This document shows, in pieces, positions 44,298 through 53,960 of a stretch of 64,000 nucleotides of DNA. The notes under the pieces were generated by a model. It was not told the DNA's origin. It made no database searches and worked only from the letters and a program-made list of their open reading frames with translations. Each line of letters starts with the position of its first letter. The stretch's first letter is position 1. This DNA is from Nocardioides agri (GTDB taxonomy: Bacteria > Actinomycetota > Actinomycetes > Propionibacteriales > Nocardioidaceae). The position numbers were made by a program, and so were the translations under genes. The DNA is taken from NCBI RefSeq assembly GCF_013778305.1, contig NZ_JACEIC010000002.1, forward strand, positions 499,708-563,707, read 5' to 3'.

Positions 44298-44513
44298 TCA
44301 GCGGAGGTGCTGTGACTCCTCGGCACCCTGGAGCCGGAACTCGACCTCGTCGTCGTCGTCCAGCACCGGCATCGCGTCGGCCGCCTTCGCCATGGCGTCG
44401 CCGACCCAAGGCACGGCGGGCACGTCCTCGCCCCGGTGCGGATAGGCGACGTAGACCGCCACCACACCGGCCACGAGCAGGATCAGGACCATCACGACAA
44501 CGACTGCGACCAC
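44298..44513 (-). CDS. Small single-span membrane protein
   Basis: 71 residues from a GTG (MVAVVVVMVLILLVAGVVAV), one span at 2-24, then an acidic tail (DDDDEVEFRLQGAEESQHLR). No family recognised. It sits between the thioesterase gene and ftsY on the same strand (34 bases to ftsY), so it may be co-transcribed. Confidence 0.6.
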   Translation of the reverse strand: MVAVVVVMVLILLVAGVVAVYVAYPHRGEDVPAVPWVGDAMAKAADAMPVLDDDDEVEFRLQGAEESQHLR

Positions 44514-44590
44514 GGCGTACCTCCCGAGAATGCGGACGCCAGACGCGTACCCGCTCCCTCACCGTGCCACACGGCCGGTGAGCAGACGAC

Positions 44591-45028
44591 TCAGGCGCGC
44601 AGGAGCGGCTCGACTGCGGCGCGGATCACGTCGGGCATCGGCGTGGCCGGCCGCGCCGGGTCGGTGTTGTCGACGTAGACGTGCACGAACCGTCCCTCCG
44701 CCGCCGCCTCGTCGCCCTCCCCCTGGAAGAGACCGATCCGGTAGACGATGCTCGACGTGCCCACCTTGTCGACGACCAGCCCGGTCTCGATGGGCGCGGG
44801 GAAGCCGAGCTCGCGGAAGTAGCGGCACCCGGTCTCGGCGACCACGCCGATCTGCGGCAACGCCCGGATGTCGACGCCCGTGGCCTCGTAGAGGTGTGCG
44901 TTGACCGCGGTGTCGAACAGCTCGTAGTAGGTCGCGTTGTTGAGGTGGCCGTAGGCGTCGTCGTCGCGCCAGCGGGTGGTGACGGTCCGCCAGGCGACGT
45001 AGTCGGCCCGCGTGGGACGGTCGGCCAC
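44591..45028 (-). CDS. 4HBT-type acyl-CoA thioesterase
   Basis: 145 residues of the hotdog fold. The active-site region WRDDDAYGHLNNATYYELFD matches the 4-hydroxybenzoyl-CoA thioesterase family, whose Asp or Tyr attacks the thioester. The rest (VVAETGCRYFRELGFPAPI; FVHVYVDN) fits well. Substrate unknown. Its GTG shares one base with the smc stop (TAGTG), so it is coupled to smc. Confidence 0.88.
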   Translation of the reverse strand: MADRPTRADYVAWRTVTTRWRDDDAYGHLNNATYYELFDTAVNAHLYEATGVDIRALPQIGVVAETGCRYFRELGFPAPIETGLVVDKVGTSSIVYRIGLFQGEGDEAAAEGRFVHVYVDNTDPARPATPMPDVIRAAVEPLLRA

Positions 45029-48000
45029 TACGCCGACTCGGCGTCGCGCAGCCGCTGGCTGATCACCGCGGAGACCCCGTCGCCCCGCATCGTCACGCCG
45101 TAGAGGGCGTCACCGACCTCCATGGTCCGCTTCTGGTGGGTGATGACGAGCAGCTGGGAGTTCTCCCGCAGCTCCTCGTAGATCTCCAGCAGGCGACCCA
45201 GGTTGGTGTCGTCGAGCGCGGCCTCGACCTCGTCGAGGATGTAGAACGGCGAGGGGCGGGCCTTGAAGAGCGCGACCAGGAACGCGACCGCGACCAGCGA
45301 CCGCTCGCCGCCGGAGAGCAGCGAGAGTCGCTTCACCTTCTTGCCCGGCGGGCGGGCCTCGACCTCGACGCCGGTGTTGAGCATGTCGTCGGGAGCCGTC
45401 AGCACCAGCCGGCCCTCGCCACCCGGGAAGAGCCGCGCGAAGGTCTGGTCGAAGGCCTTGCTGACGTCGGCGTACGCCTCGGTGAAGACCTGCTCGACAC
45501 GCTGGTCGACCTCGCGGACGATGTCGAGGAGGTCCTTGCGGGTCTTCTTGAGGTCCTCGAGCTGCTCGGTGAGGAACTTGTGCCGCTCCTCCATCGCCGA
45601 GAACTCCTCGAGCGCGAGCGGGTTGACCCGGCCGAGCTCGCGCAGCGCGCGCTCGGCGATCTTGAGCCGCTTCTGCTGCTCCTCGCGCACGTAGGGCACC
45701 GGCTCGGGCGTCACCGTGCCCTCGCCGTCCTCGGCCTCGACCGGGTGCTGGGGCACGAGCTGCTCGGGCCCGTAGTCGGCGACGAGGCCGTCGGCGTCGA
45801 GGCCGAGCTCCTCGAGCGCGCGCTCCTCGAGCTGCTCGATGCGCATCTTCTGCTGGGAGCGGGCGAGCTCGTCACGGTGGACGGAGTTGACCAGCTCGTC
45901 GTGCTCCTTGCCGAGCTCGCGCAGCGTGGCGCGGACCTCGCGGAGCTGCTGCTCCCGCCCGATGCGGGACTGCTCGACGGCGGCGCGGGCCTCCGCCGCG
46001 CGGTGGACGGAGACCTCGAGCCGCTGCAGCACGAAGCCGACGGCGACGCTGACCGCCTCGGCGGCCCGGCCCTCCCGAGCCAGCCGCTCACGGCGCTCCG
46101 CTGCCAGCGTGCGGGCCTCGCGCTCCTTCGCGGCGGCGCGCAGCAGGGCGTCGGCGCGGCCGTGGACGGCCCGGGCGCGCTCCTCGGACGTGCGCAGCGC
46201 CAGCCGGGCGTCCATCTCGCCCTGGCGGGCGGTGCGCGCCGCCTCGACGAGCTCCTCGCGGGCGGTGGTGTCGGGCTCGGTCTCCGGCGCCGCCTCGGCG
46301 GAGGCGAGCCGGGCCTCGAGGTCGGCGAGGCCGGCGACGGCCTGGGTGCGCGCCTCCTCGGCCTTCTCGATGGCCTGGGCGAGCCGCTCGGCCTCGCCGC
46401 GGGCGGCGCGGGCCTGGGAGCCGTACTGGCCGAGCTCCTCGGCGACCGCGGCGAGCGTGGCGTCGGACTCGTGCAGCTTCGCCAGGGCGACGTCGACGCG
46501 CTGCTGCGCGGCGAGCCGGTCGCTCTCGAGGCGCGACATCTCGAAGCCGAGCCGCTCGGAGGCGGCGACCGCCTCGGAGAGCTGCTGGGCGGCCTCGTCG
46601 ACGGCGGCCTGGATCTCGATGAGGCTCGGCTGGCTGCTGGAGCCGCCGGACGCGAAGTGGCTGCCGATCAGGTCGCCGTCGCGGGTCACCGCGACGGCCT
46701 CCGGCAGGGCGGCGACCAGCGACCGGGCGGCGTCGAGGTCGTCGACGACCGCGACCCGGGCGAGCAGCCGGGTCAGCGCGGGGCGCACGTCGGCGGGGCA
46801 CTCGACCGCGTCGACGGCGTACGTCGCTCCGGCGGGGAGGGCGGGCCAGTCGCGGTCGGGCTCCGGCGCGCCGCCGAGCAGCAGCCCGGCACGGCCGAGG
46901 TCGGCGCTCCTGAGGTGGCCGATGGCCTCGATCGCGGCGTCGCCGTCGCGGACGGCGACGGCGTCGGCGGCCGTGCCGAGCGCCTGGGCGACCGCGGTCT
47001 CGAAGCCGCTCCGGACAGTCAGGAGGGCGGCGACCGAGCCGAGCAGGCCGGAGACCTCGTCGCTGGCGGCCAGCAGGGCGCCGGCGCCGTCCTTGCGGTT
47101 GAGGCCGAGCTCGAGGGCGTCCTTGCGGGCCGCGAGCGCGCCGCGGTCGCGGTCGGCCTGCTGGGCCTCGTCGCGGGCCTTGGCGAGCCGCTCCTCGATG
47201 TCGTCGAGCGCGTGGGTGGCGGCCTCGTGCTCGGCGTCGAGGCCCTCCTCGCCGGCGTCGAGGCCGGCGACCTTCGTCTCCAGCGCGGTGAAGTCGCGCT
47301 GGGCGCGGTCGGCGCGGGCGACGGCCTCCTCGCGGGCGAGGGTCAGCCGGCCGACCTCCTCGTCGGCGGAGGCGGCGCGGGACTTGAGCACGTTGACCTG
47401 ACCGTGCAGCCGGGCCAGGCCCTCGCGGCGGTCGGCGGACGCGCGCTGGAGCGCCGCGATCCTGCGGTCCTCCTCGGCGGCGGCGTCCTCGGCGGTACGA
47501 CGTGCGCTCACCGCCTCCTCGAGCGCCGTGCGGTGCGCCTCGACCTCGGCGGCGATCCGGCGCTCCTGCTCGCGGGCCTGCTCGGCCTCGGCCTCGAGCG
47601 CCTCGGGGTCGCGGCCGGTGCGCTCCTCGACCTCCGCGGTGCCGGCGGCGTTGCGGATCCGCTCCGCGGCCAGCGACTGGGTGCCGCGCAGCCGCTCCCG
47701 CAGCCCGGAGAGCGCGAACCACGTCTCCTGCGCCTGCGCGAGCGCGGGCAGGTCCTCGCGCAGCGCGGCCTCGAGCGCCGCCTCGTTGTCGCGCAGGGTG
47801 GCGATCTCGCCCTCGACCTGCTCGCGGCGGGCGACCAGGATCGACTCGTCGGCCATCTCCTGCTGGAGCGCGGTGCGCGCGACGACCAGGTCGTCGGCGA
47901 GCAGTCGGGCCCGCGCGTCGCGCACGTCGGCCTGCACGGTCGCGGCCCGGCGGGCCACCTCCGCCTGCCGGCCCAGCGGCTTGAGCTGGCGTCGGATCTC

Positions 48001-48588
48001 GACGAGCAGGTCGTTGAGGCGGGTCAGGTTGCCCTCGGTGGAGTCGAGCTTGCGGAGCGCCTTCTCCTTGCGCTTGCGGTGCTTGAGGACGCCGGCGGCC
48101 TCCTCGATGAAGCCGCGGCGGTCCTCGGGGGTGGCGTGCAGGATCGTGTCGAGCTGGCCCTGGCCGACGATGACGTGCATCTCGCGGCCGATGCCCGAGT
48201 CGCTCAGCAGCTCCTGGACGTCGAGCAGGCGGCACGGGTTGCCGTTGATGGCGTACTCCGACCCGCCGCTGCGGAACATCGTGCGGCTGATCGTGACCTC
48301 GGAGTACTCGATCGGCAGCGCCCCGTCGGAGTTGTCGATCGTCAGCACCACCTCGGCGCGGCCGAGCGGCGGCCGGCCCGACGTACCGGCGAAGATGACG
48401 TCCTCCATCTTGCCGCCGCGCAGCGACTTGGCGCCCTGCTCGCCCATGACCCAGGCGAGGGCGTCGACGACGTTGGACTTGCCGGAGCCGTTGGGACCCA
48501 CGATGCACGTGATCCCCGGCTCGAGCTGGAGCGTCGTCGCTGACGCGAAGGACTTGAATCCCTTGAGGGTCAGGCTCTTCAGGTACAA
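45028..48588 (-). CDS. smc: Chromosome segregation protein SMC
   Basis: 1186-residue ATPase that compacts and separates chromosomes with ScpAB. N-terminal Walker A (GPNGSGKSNVVDALAWV), long coiled coil to ~500, hinge around 510-640 (LLGSVAALLTVRSGFETAV), second coiled coil, then the signature LLSGGERSLVAVAFLV and Walker B FYILDEVEAALDD. Starts at TTG (TTG TAC CTG AAG, MYLKSLTLKGFKSFA), the family start, with GGGAG upstream. The length is usual. Confidence 0.95.
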   Translation of the reverse strand: MYLKSLTLKGFKSFASATTLQLEPGITCIVGPNGSGKSNVVDALAWVMGEQGAKSLRGGKMEDVIFAGTSGRPPLGRAEVVLTIDNSDGALPIEYSEVTISRTMFRSGGSEYAINGNPCRLLDVQELLSDSGIGREMHVIVGQGQLDTILHATPEDRRGFIEEAAGVLKHRKRKEKALRKLDSTEGNLTRLNDLLVEIRRQLKPLGRQAEVARRAATVQADVRDARARLLADDLVVARTALQQEMADESILVARREQVEGEIATLRDNEAALEAALREDLPALAQAQETWFALSGLRERLRGTQSLAAERIRNAAGTAEVEERTGRDPEALEAEAEQAREQERRIAAEVEAHRTALEEAVSARRTAEDAAAEEDRRIAALQRASADRREGLARLHGQVNVLKSRAASADEEVGRLTLAREEAVARADRAQRDFTALETKVAGLDAGEEGLDAEHEAATHALDDIEERLAKARDEAQQADRDRGALAARKDALELGLNRKDGAGALLAASDEVSGLLGSVAALLTVRSGFETAVAQALGTAADAVAVRDGDAAIEAIGHLRSADLGRAGLLLGGAPEPDRDWPALPAGATYAVDAVECPADVRPALTRLLARVAVVDDLDAARSLVAALPEAVAVTRDGDLIGSHFASGGSSSQPSLIEIQAAVDEAAQQLSEAVAASERLGFEMSRLESDRLAAQQRVDVALAKLHESDATLAAVAEELGQYGSQARAARGEAERLAQAIEKAEEARTQAVAGLADLEARLASAEAAPETEPDTTAREELVEAARTARQGEMDARLALRTSEERARAVHGRADALLRAAAKEREARTLAAERRERLAREGRAAEAVSVAVGFVLQRLEVSVHRAAEARAAVEQSRIGREQQLREVRATLRELGKEHDELVNSVHRDELARSQQKMRIEQLEERALEELGLDADGLVADYGPEQLVPQHPVEAEDGEGTVTPEPVPYVREEQQKRLKIAERALRELGRVNPLALEEFSAMEERHKFLTEQLEDLKKTRKDLLDIVREVDQRVEQVFTEAYADVSKAFDQTFARLFPGGEGRLVLTAPDDMLNTGVEVEARPPGKKVKRLSLLSGGERSLVAVAFLVALFKARPSPFYILDEVEAALDDTNLGRLLEIYEELRENSQLLVITHQKRTMEVGDALYGVTMRGDGVSAVISQRLRDAESA

Positions 48589-48709
48589 CGTGAGGCTCCC
48601 AGCATCAGTGCGGTCGTCGGACTGAGGACGAGGTCAGCATCTTCGCAGCAAGCCTTGGGGGAAGCTCAGCGGGCCACACGATACCGGGCCACTCCCCCGA
48701 TCCGTGGAA

Positions 48710-48798
48710 TCAGCGGTACTTGTCCGACACGGCGGCCGGACCGGCGACCAGCACCCGGATCCCGAACTCGAGGTCGTCGCCGTCGCCGGTCGGCAGGG
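48710..48798 (-). pseudogene. Possible remnant of a TetR-type regulator C-terminus
   Basis: In the gap upstream of smc, just after the MFS stop, a minus frame reads GDGDDLEFGIRVLVAGP and stops at 48710. The DDLEFGIRVLVAG stretch resembles the C-terminal end of actinobacterial TetR/AcrR repressors, often found beside MFS genes. No HTH precedes it; the upstream part of that frame is an MFS shadow. It may be chance. Confidence 0.2.
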
Positions 48799-50046
48799 TC
48801 AGGCGGGGGCGGGCGCGTCCGCCTCGTCGGCATGGGCGATGTGGACGAGCTGGCGCCAGATGAGCACGACGAAGAGCGCCGAGCCGACGAACGCGAACCA
48901 GAACGGCGCGGTCACGCCCCACTCCCGGGCGATCAGGCCGCCGACGCCGGAGCCGACGACCAGGCCGCCGAAGACGCCGACCAGGTTGACGCTGCCGACC
49001 CGGCCCTGCAGCTCGGCGGGGACGGCGCGCTGCCGGATCGTCAGCGAGGTGGTGCCCCAGATGAAGGCGTGCGCACCGAACACGAAGAAGATCGCGAACG
49101 CGACCCACTTCGAGGTCGTCAGCGCGAGCGAGAGCATCGTGCAGGTCTCGAAGACCAGGCCGACGCGCATGAGGTTCCCCAGGCTGACGCGCCGGGTCAG
49201 CCAGCCGTAGCCGAGCGTGCCGCAGATCCCGCCCACCGCGGAGATCGTGGTGAGCAGGCCGAAGCCGATCGGGCCGAGCCCCAGCCGCTGCGTCGCGTAG
49301 AGCACGAGCACCGACCACGCGGCGCCGAAGGTGATGTTGAAGACGAAGATCGTCAGCACCAGGGTGCGTACGGCGGCGTGGTGCAGCACCCACCGGAACG
49401 CCTCGGCCACATCGTGGCTGATCGTGGTGACGGTCCCCGACTCACGACCGTGCGGCGGCAGCGCGACCCGCAGGACCAGCACCGCACCGAGCGCGACGAC
49501 GCTCGCCTGGGCCGCGAACGGCACCGCGTGGCCCGCGGCGAAGAGCGCCGCCCCGATCGGCGGGCCGGCGAGCTGGTTGACCGTGATGAAGCCGGTGGTC
49601 AGCCGCGCGTTCGCGATCGCGAGGTCGTCACGCGCAACCAGCATCGGCATCAGCGTCGCGGTCGTGTTGTCCGCGAAGACCTCGGCCGTGCCGAGCAGGA
49701 ACATCGCCACGAGCACGAGCGTGATCGAGGCGAGGTCGGTGGCGATCGCCATCGTCAGCAGCACGAGGACGAGCGCGCGCAGCAGGTCGACGGTGACGAT
49801 GATCAGCCGGCGGTCGAGGCGGTCGGCGAGCGCTCCGGCGTACAGCCCGAAGACCAGCGGCGGCAGCCACTGGAGCAGCGCCGCGAGCGCCACCAGGCCC
49901 GGGTCGTGGGTCAGCGACGCGACCAGCAGCGGCCCGGCGGCCGCCGCGATGCCGTCGCCGAGGTTGGACACCCACGACGACGCGATCAGCCACCGGAACC
50001 CGTGGCCGAGGCGCGCCGGCGCGACGATCTCGACCAGGCTGCTCAC
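48799..50046 (-). CDS. MFS transporter (MdfA/enterobactin-exporter-like type)
   Basis: 415 residues, about 12 spans from the GTG at 50046 (MSSLVEIVAPARLGHGFRWL). Motif DRLDRRLIIV between spans 2 and 3 is MFS-typical; FADNTTATLMPMLV and GPPIGAALF fit the MFS_3/EntS group of exporters. Substrate unknown. It precedes smc with a ~210-base gap in which a short TetR-like remnant was seen. Confidence 0.88.
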   Translation of the reverse strand: MSSLVEIVAPARLGHGFRWLIASSWVSNLGDGIAAAAGPLLVASLTHDPGLVALAALLQWLPPLVFGLYAGALADRLDRRLIIVTVDLLRALVLVLLTMAIATDLASITLVLVAMFLLGTAEVFADNTTATLMPMLVARDDLAIANARLTTGFITVNQLAGPPIGAALFAAGHAVPFAAQASVVALGAVLVLRVALPPHGRESGTVTTISHDVAEAFRWVLHHAAVRTLVLTIFVFNITFGAAWSVLVLYATQRLGLGPIGFGLLTTISAVGGICGTLGYGWLTRRVSLGNLMRVGLVFETCTMLSLALTTSKWVAFAIFFVFGAHAFIWGTTSLTIRQRAVPAELQGRVGSVNLVGVFGGLVVGSGVGGLIAREWGVTAPFWFAFVGSALFVVLIWRQLVHIAHADEADAPAPA

Positions 50047-50102
50047 AAGGGAGCGAGGCTAGTCGCTCGAGGGCACGACGTGCGAACCGATTGACGCCCG
50101 GG

Positions 50103-50315
50103 TCAGGCGGGCTGCATCTCCTGCTCCTGCATCGAGACGGCCTCGATGTCGAGCAGGCGTGCGGCCTCGGCGGCCAGCTTGTCGTTCTCCTCGGTGAGGC
50201 GCAGGACCAGCGCCTCCAGCTCGCCCACGCGCGCGCGCAACCGAGCATTGTCGGTCACGAGTCGGGCGGGGGTCCGCAGGTCGCTGTTCATGTATCCGAT
50301 CAGCGCCTTGGCCAT
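50103..50315 (-). CDS. Small coiled-coil protein
   Basis: 70 residues (MAKALIGYMNSDLRTPARLV) with a strongly predicted coiled coil at ~22-55 (NARLRARVGELEALVLRLTE ENDKL). The ATG has a GGAAGG site. Family unknown; short coiled-coil proteins at this place beside mutM occur in related genomes as I recall, without known role. Confidence 0.7.
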   Translation of the reverse strand: MAKALIGYMNSDLRTPARLVTDNARLRARVGELEALVLRLTEENDKLAAEAARLLDIEAVSMQEQEMQPA

Positions 50316-50391
50316 AGAAGAGCCTTCCAGGGTGTGGCGGGGGTCCGCGGTGGCGGGCCGTCTTCAAGAGTCCCACCGCAGCGCCCGCGGG

Positions 50392-51285
50392 TCAATCCGG
50401 TGACGGCACCGTTCCTGCCGGCGGTGCCGTACGGCGCCGCCGCGGCGCCGGCTGGCAGACCGGGCAGAAGTAGGACGAGCGGTTCATGAACGCCACCCGG
50501 CGGATCGGGGTGCCGCACCGCTCGCACGGCTCGCCCTCGCGCCCGTAGGCGTGCAGGGAGCGGTCGAAGTAGCCGGACTCGCCGTTGACGTTGACGTAGA
50601 GCGCGTCGAACGACGTGCCGCCCTGGCCGAGCGCGGCCACCATGACGTCGCGGGCGTGGCCGAGCAGCGTGCGCACCTGTGCGGCGGTGAGCCGGTCCCC
50701 CGGTCGCTCGCCGTGGACCCGGGCGCGCCAGAGCGCCTCGTCGGCGTAGATGTTGCCGACCCCGGAGACCAGGGCCTGGTCCAGCAGCTGCCGCTTGACC
50801 CCCGAGCTGCGCTTGCGGACCTTGCGGACGAACGCGTCCTCGTCGAACTCGGGGTCGAGCGGGTCGCGGGCGATGTGCGCGATCTCGGGCGGCAGGTCGG
50901 CGCCACCCTCGGAGACCGAGAGTCCGCCGAACATCCGCTGGTCGACGAAGCGCATCTCGCGGCCCTCCGCGGCCCCGTCGAGGGTGAACCGGACCCGGAG
51001 GTGCCGCTCGTCGGGGGCGTCCGGCGGCTGCACGAGCACCTGCCCGCTCATGCCGAGGTGGCCGAGCAGCGCGTCGCCGTTGTCGAGCGGGAGCCAGAGG
51101 TACTTGCCCCGGCGGCGGGCCGCCTCGATCCGGCGGCCGGTGAGCGCGGCGGCGAACCCGGCCGGGCCGCGCAGGTCGCGCCGCACGGGACGCGGGTGGA
51201 GGACGTCGACGCGGGTGATCGTCGCGCCGACGACGTGCCGCTCGATGCCGGCACGGACGACCTCGACCTCCGGCAGCTCGGGCAC
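50392..51285 (-). CDS. mutM: Formamidopyrimidine-DNA glycosylase
   Basis: Excises 8-oxoguanine and related lesions and nicks the strand. 297 residues: the catalytic N-terminal Pro-Glu in [15 protein letters not shown], Lys-containing region [14 protein letters not shown], helix-two-turn-helix ([15 protein letters not shown]) and the C-terminal zinc finger [10 protein letters not shown]...CPVC. The GTG at 51285 gives exactly the family start. It precedes the small coiled-coil gene and follows rnc by 9 bases. Confidence 0.94.
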   Translation of the reverse strand: MPELPEVEVVRAGIERHVVGATITRVDVLHPRPVRRDLRGPAGFAAALTGRRIEAARRRGKYLWLPLDNGDALLGHLGMSGQVLVQPPDAPDERHLRVRFTLDGAAEGREMRFVDQRMFGGLSVSEGGADLPPEIAHIARDPLDPEFDEDAFVRKVRKRSSGVKRQLLDQALVSGVGNIYADEALWRARVHGERPGDRLTAAQVRTLLGHARDVMVAALGQGGTSFDALYVNVNGESGYFDRSLHAYGREGEPCERCGTPIRRVAFMNRSSYFCPVCQPAPRRRRTAPPAGTVPSPD

Positions 51286-51294
51286 GAGCGTCGG

Positions 51295-52116
51295 TCAGTC
51301 CCGGCGCGCGGCGTCGACCGCGGCCTCGACCGCGGCGCCGACCGCGACGTCGACGACGCCGAGCTCCGCGGCGATCTCGCCGTACGCCGTCTCGGCGGAG
51401 GCCTGCTCGGCCTCCTTCTTCGACCGGCCCACGCCGTTGCCGTAGAGCTTGTCGCCGACGCGCACCTGGGCGGTGAAGGTCTTCATGTGGTCGGGGCCCT
51501 CGTCCGCGATGACGTACTCGGGGACGCCGAGGCCGTGCTCGGCGGAGAGCTCCTGGAGGGAGGTCTTCCAGTCCAGCCCCGCGCCGAGCGCGGAGGCGGC
51601 GTCGATCACCGGGTCGAAGAGCCGGTGGACGACGGGGTCGGAGGCCGCGAAGCCGCCGCTGAGGTGCACGGCGCCGATGACGGCCTCGACGGTGTCGGAG
51701 AGGATCGAGGCCTTCTCGCGACCACCGGTGCTCTCCTCGCCGCGGCCGAGCTTGACGTGCTCGCCGACGCCGATGGCGCGGCCGACTTCGGCCAGCGCGC
51801 GGGCGTTGACGACCGCGGCACGCAGCTTGGCCAGCCGGCCCTCGGAGAGGGTCGGGTGGGCGCGGTAGAGCGTCTCGGTCACCACCACGCCGAGGACGGA
51901 GTCACCGAGGAACTCCAGCCGCTCGTTCGTGGGGAGGCCACCGTTCTCGTAGGCGAAGGAACGGTGCGTGAGCGCGCGCTCGAGCAGCTCGGGGTCCAGG
52001 TCGGGGTCCCCGAGCGCTGCTCGCAGCGCCGCGTAGTTGGTCAGCGGACCGGACCGGTCAGAGGACCTGACGACGGTCGGCGCGCGCGCCGTACTGACCG
52101 CACTCGCCGCACGCAC
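51295..52116 (-). CDS. rnc: Ribonuclease III
   Basis: Cleaves double-stranded RNA for rRNA maturation. Catalytic domain motifs [16 protein letters not shown] and [12 protein letters not shown], and a C-terminal dsRBD ([20 protein letters not shown]). The start is uncertain: in-frame GTGs at 52137 and 52116 overlap rpmF by 59-80 bases and lack a Shine-Dalgarno, while the family start would fall near a CTG at 52044, just after the rpmF stop ([13 protein letters not shown]). I give the GTG at 52116; CTG would give 249 residues. Confidence 0.85.
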   Translation of the reverse strand: MRAASAVSTARAPTVVRSSDRSGPLTNYAALRAALGDPDLDPELLERALTHRSFAYENGGLPTNERLEFLGDSVLGVVVTETLYRAHPTLSEGRLAKLRAAVVNARALAEVGRAIGVGEHVKLGRGEESTGGREKASILSDTVEAVIGAVHLSGGFAASDPVVHRLFDPVIDAASALGAGLDWKTSLQELSAEHGLGVPEYVIADEGPDHMKTFTAQVRVGDKLYGNGVGRSKKEAEQASAETAYGEIAAELGVVDVAVGAAVEAAVDAARRD

Positions 52117-52243
52117 GGTGCGGGAGGTGCTTGGCACCGCAGGCGGGGTTCGCGCAGGTCACCAGCTGGGGCGCCACGGCCTTCCAGGCCGAGCGACGGT
52201 GACGCGTGTTGCTGCGCGACATCTTCCGCTTCGGGACAGCCAC
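52058..52243 (-). CDS. rpmF: 50S ribosomal protein L32
   Basis: 61 residues: [20 protein letters not shown] then a zinc ribbon CANPACG...CGECGQYG. The GTG at 52243 has GGAGATAACA upstream. Having all four Cys (C+ form) is the zinc-containing type. It lies between DUF177 (33 bases) and rnc, the conserved cluster order. Confidence 0.94.
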   Translation of the reverse strand: MAVPKRKMSRSNTRHRRSAWKAVAPQLVTCANPACGAKHLPHRACGECGQYGARADRRQVL

Positions 52244-52276
52244 TGTTATCTCCTCTACCAGGACCGGGGGATCCGG

Positions 52277-52855
52277 TCAGTCTCGGTCTTGCTCGTCGTG
52301 CTGGAGGGCCGTCAGCCCCGCCCATCGCGGGTCGATCGGCGCATCGTGCGCGTGGTCCGGGTCGTCCTTGAGCCGCGCCCCGCAGTCGGGGCACATCCCG
52401 GGACAGTCGTCCTCGCACAGCGGCTGGAACGGTAGTGCGAGCACCACCGCGTCCCGCAGCAGGGGCTCGAGGTCGACCAGGTCTCCCTTGAGCGTGCTGA
52501 CCTCGTCGTCCTCCTCGGAGGGGTGGCGCTGGTCCTCGTAGACGAACAGCTCCTGGAGGTCGACCACCGACTCGTCGGAGATCTCGTCCAGGCACCGTGC
52601 GCACTCACCGACGAGCTCGACCGCAGCCGTGCCCGTCACCAGCACCCCCTCCATGACCGCTTCCAGCCGCAGGTCGAGCTCGACCTGCGAACCTTCCGGG
52701 ACACGGAGGACTTCGATGCCCAGATCTGCCGGTGCTGGAACCGTCAGCGTCACCTGGTGCTGGGACCCCGGGCGGCGGCCGAGCTCGCGGGTGTCGAGCA
52801 CGAGCGGCGCTCTCGGGTCCAGGCTGCTCAGGTTTCTACTTCCAGTTCCAGGCAC
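52277..52855 (-). CDS. DUF177 (YceD) family protein
   Basis: 192 residues from a GTG (VPGTGSRNLSSLDPRAPLVL). DUF177 proteins lie next to rpmF in most bacteria and assist 23S rRNA accumulation. Motifs: GECARCLDEISDESV, ALPFQPLCEDDCPGMCPDCG with metal-binding-like Cys, and the C-terminal DPRWAGLTAL. The frame continues upstream to 53377 as a shadow of coaD. Confidence 0.9.
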   Translation of the reverse strand: MPGTGSRNLSSLDPRAPLVLDTRELGRRPGSQHQVTLTVPAPADLGIEVLRVPEGSQVELDLRLEAVMEGVLVTGTAAVELVGECARCLDEISDESVVDLQELFVYEDQRHPSEEDDEVSTLKGDLVDLEPLLRDAVVLALPFQPLCEDDCPGMCPDCGARLKDDPDHAHDAPIDPRWAGLTALQHDEQDRD

Positions 52856-52908
52856 AAACAGATCGACGTGAATCGTACCGGTCCGTCCCGGACACGGGCA
52901 AAAGCGGA

Positions 52909-53391
52909 CTACCGCCGACCGGCGACCCGCTCGACCAGCCGGCCGTGGACGGTGTCCGGCACGAGCGCGGAGACGTCGCCGCCGAGGCTCGCGACCTCCT
53001 TGACCAGGCTCGACGAGACGTAGCCCCACGACGCGTGCGTGGTGAGGAACACGGTCTCCACGCCGGTCAGGTGGCTGTTCATCTGCGCCATCGGCAGCTC
53101 GTACTCGTAGTCGTTGCCGCCCCGCAGGCCCTTGACGATGGCCTGGGCGCCGATCTCGCGGCAGAAGTCCACGATGAGGCCCGTGAAGCCGCTCACGGTG
53201 ACGTTGGGCAGGTCCGCGCACACCTCGCGCAGCATCTCCAGCCGCTCGTCGGGATCGAACAGCCGCGACTTCGAGGGGTTCGTGCCGGTCGCGACGACCA
53301 GCTCGTCGAAGATCGCGGCGGCCCGCCGGATGATGTCGAGGTGACCGTTGGTCACCGGGTCGAACGATCCGGGGCACACGGCGCGGGTCAT
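52909..53391 (-). CDS. coaD: Phosphopantetheine adenylyltransferase
   Basis: Fourth step of coenzyme A synthesis: ATP + 4'-phosphopantetheine to dephospho-CoA. 160 residues: nucleotidyltransferase motif PGSFDPVTNGHLDIIRRAA (TxGH), VKGLRGGNDYEYEL and SWGYVSSSLVKEVASLGGD (ISSxxVKE). The ATG at 53391 overlaps the rsmD stop by four bases. It follows DUF177 by 53 bases. Confidence 0.95.
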   Translation of the reverse strand: MTRAVCPGSFDPVTNGHLDIIRRAAAIFDELVVATGTNPSKSRLFDPDERLEMLREVCADLPNVTVSGFTGLIVDFCREIGAQAIVKGLRGGNDYEYELPMAQMNSHLTGVETVFLTTHASWGYVSSSLVKEVASLGGDVSALVPDTVHGRLVERVAGRR

Positions 53392-53960
53392 GGCGTGGAA
53401 GATACCGCCTCGGCGTACCAGAGCGTGGTCTCGCCGTAGCGCTTGGCGCGGACGTCGGTGAACCCGTCGGGCCAGGTGGGCTCGGGGCTGCGCGCGGAGC
53501 GCTCGACGACCACGAGCGCGCCCGGCACCAGCCAGCCGTGGCCGGCCAGGGCGGCCAGGTCGTCGGCGAGGTCGTCCTCCCCCAGCGGGTAGGGCGGGTC
53601 GAGGAACGCGACGTCGTACGGCGCGCTCGGCGACTTGCGCAGCGTCGCGGCGACGCTCGCGGCGATGGCGTTGGCCTTCGGGAAGCCGATGGCGCGGGCG
53701 TTGTCGGCGATCAGCGCCGCGGTGCGCCGGTCGGACTCGACGAGCGTGACGACACCGGCGCCGCGGGACCAGGCCTCGAGGCCGACCGCGCCCGACCCGG
53801 CGTACAGGTCGAGGAAGCGGAGCCCGTGCAGCGAGCCGCACCACGACTCGACCGCCGAGAAGAGCGCCTCGCGCACCCGGTCGCTCGTGGGCCGCGTGGC
53901 CGCGCCCCGCGGGGTCGCGAGCCGTCGCCCGCCGGCCGCGCCGCCGATGATCCGCGTCAT
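53388..53960 (-). CDS. rsmD: 16S rRNA (guanine966-N2)-methyltransferase
   Basis: 190 residues. Rossmann SAM site (FLDLYAGSGAVGLEAWSRG), NPPY-type catalytic motif written DPPYPLGEDD, and N-terminal TRIIGGAAGGRRLATPRG. Methylates G966 in helix 31 of 16S rRNA. Four-base overlaps with both recG and coaD. Confidence 0.94.
   Translation of the reverse strand: MTRIIGGAAGGRRLATPRGAATRPTSDRVREALFSAVESWCGSLHGLRFLDLYAGSGAVGLEAWSRGAGVVTLVESDRRTAALIADNARAIGFPKANAIAASVAATLRKSPSAPYDVAFLDPPYPLGEDDLADDLAALAGHGWLVPGALVVVERSARSPEPTWPDGFTDVRAKRYGETTLWYAEAVSSTP

Noticed and set aside
45136..48543. A 1,135-codon open frame antisense to smc
   Set aside because: High GC makes long antisense frames common; the translation is low-complexity Leu/Gly/Arg, and smc on the other strand is conserved throughout.
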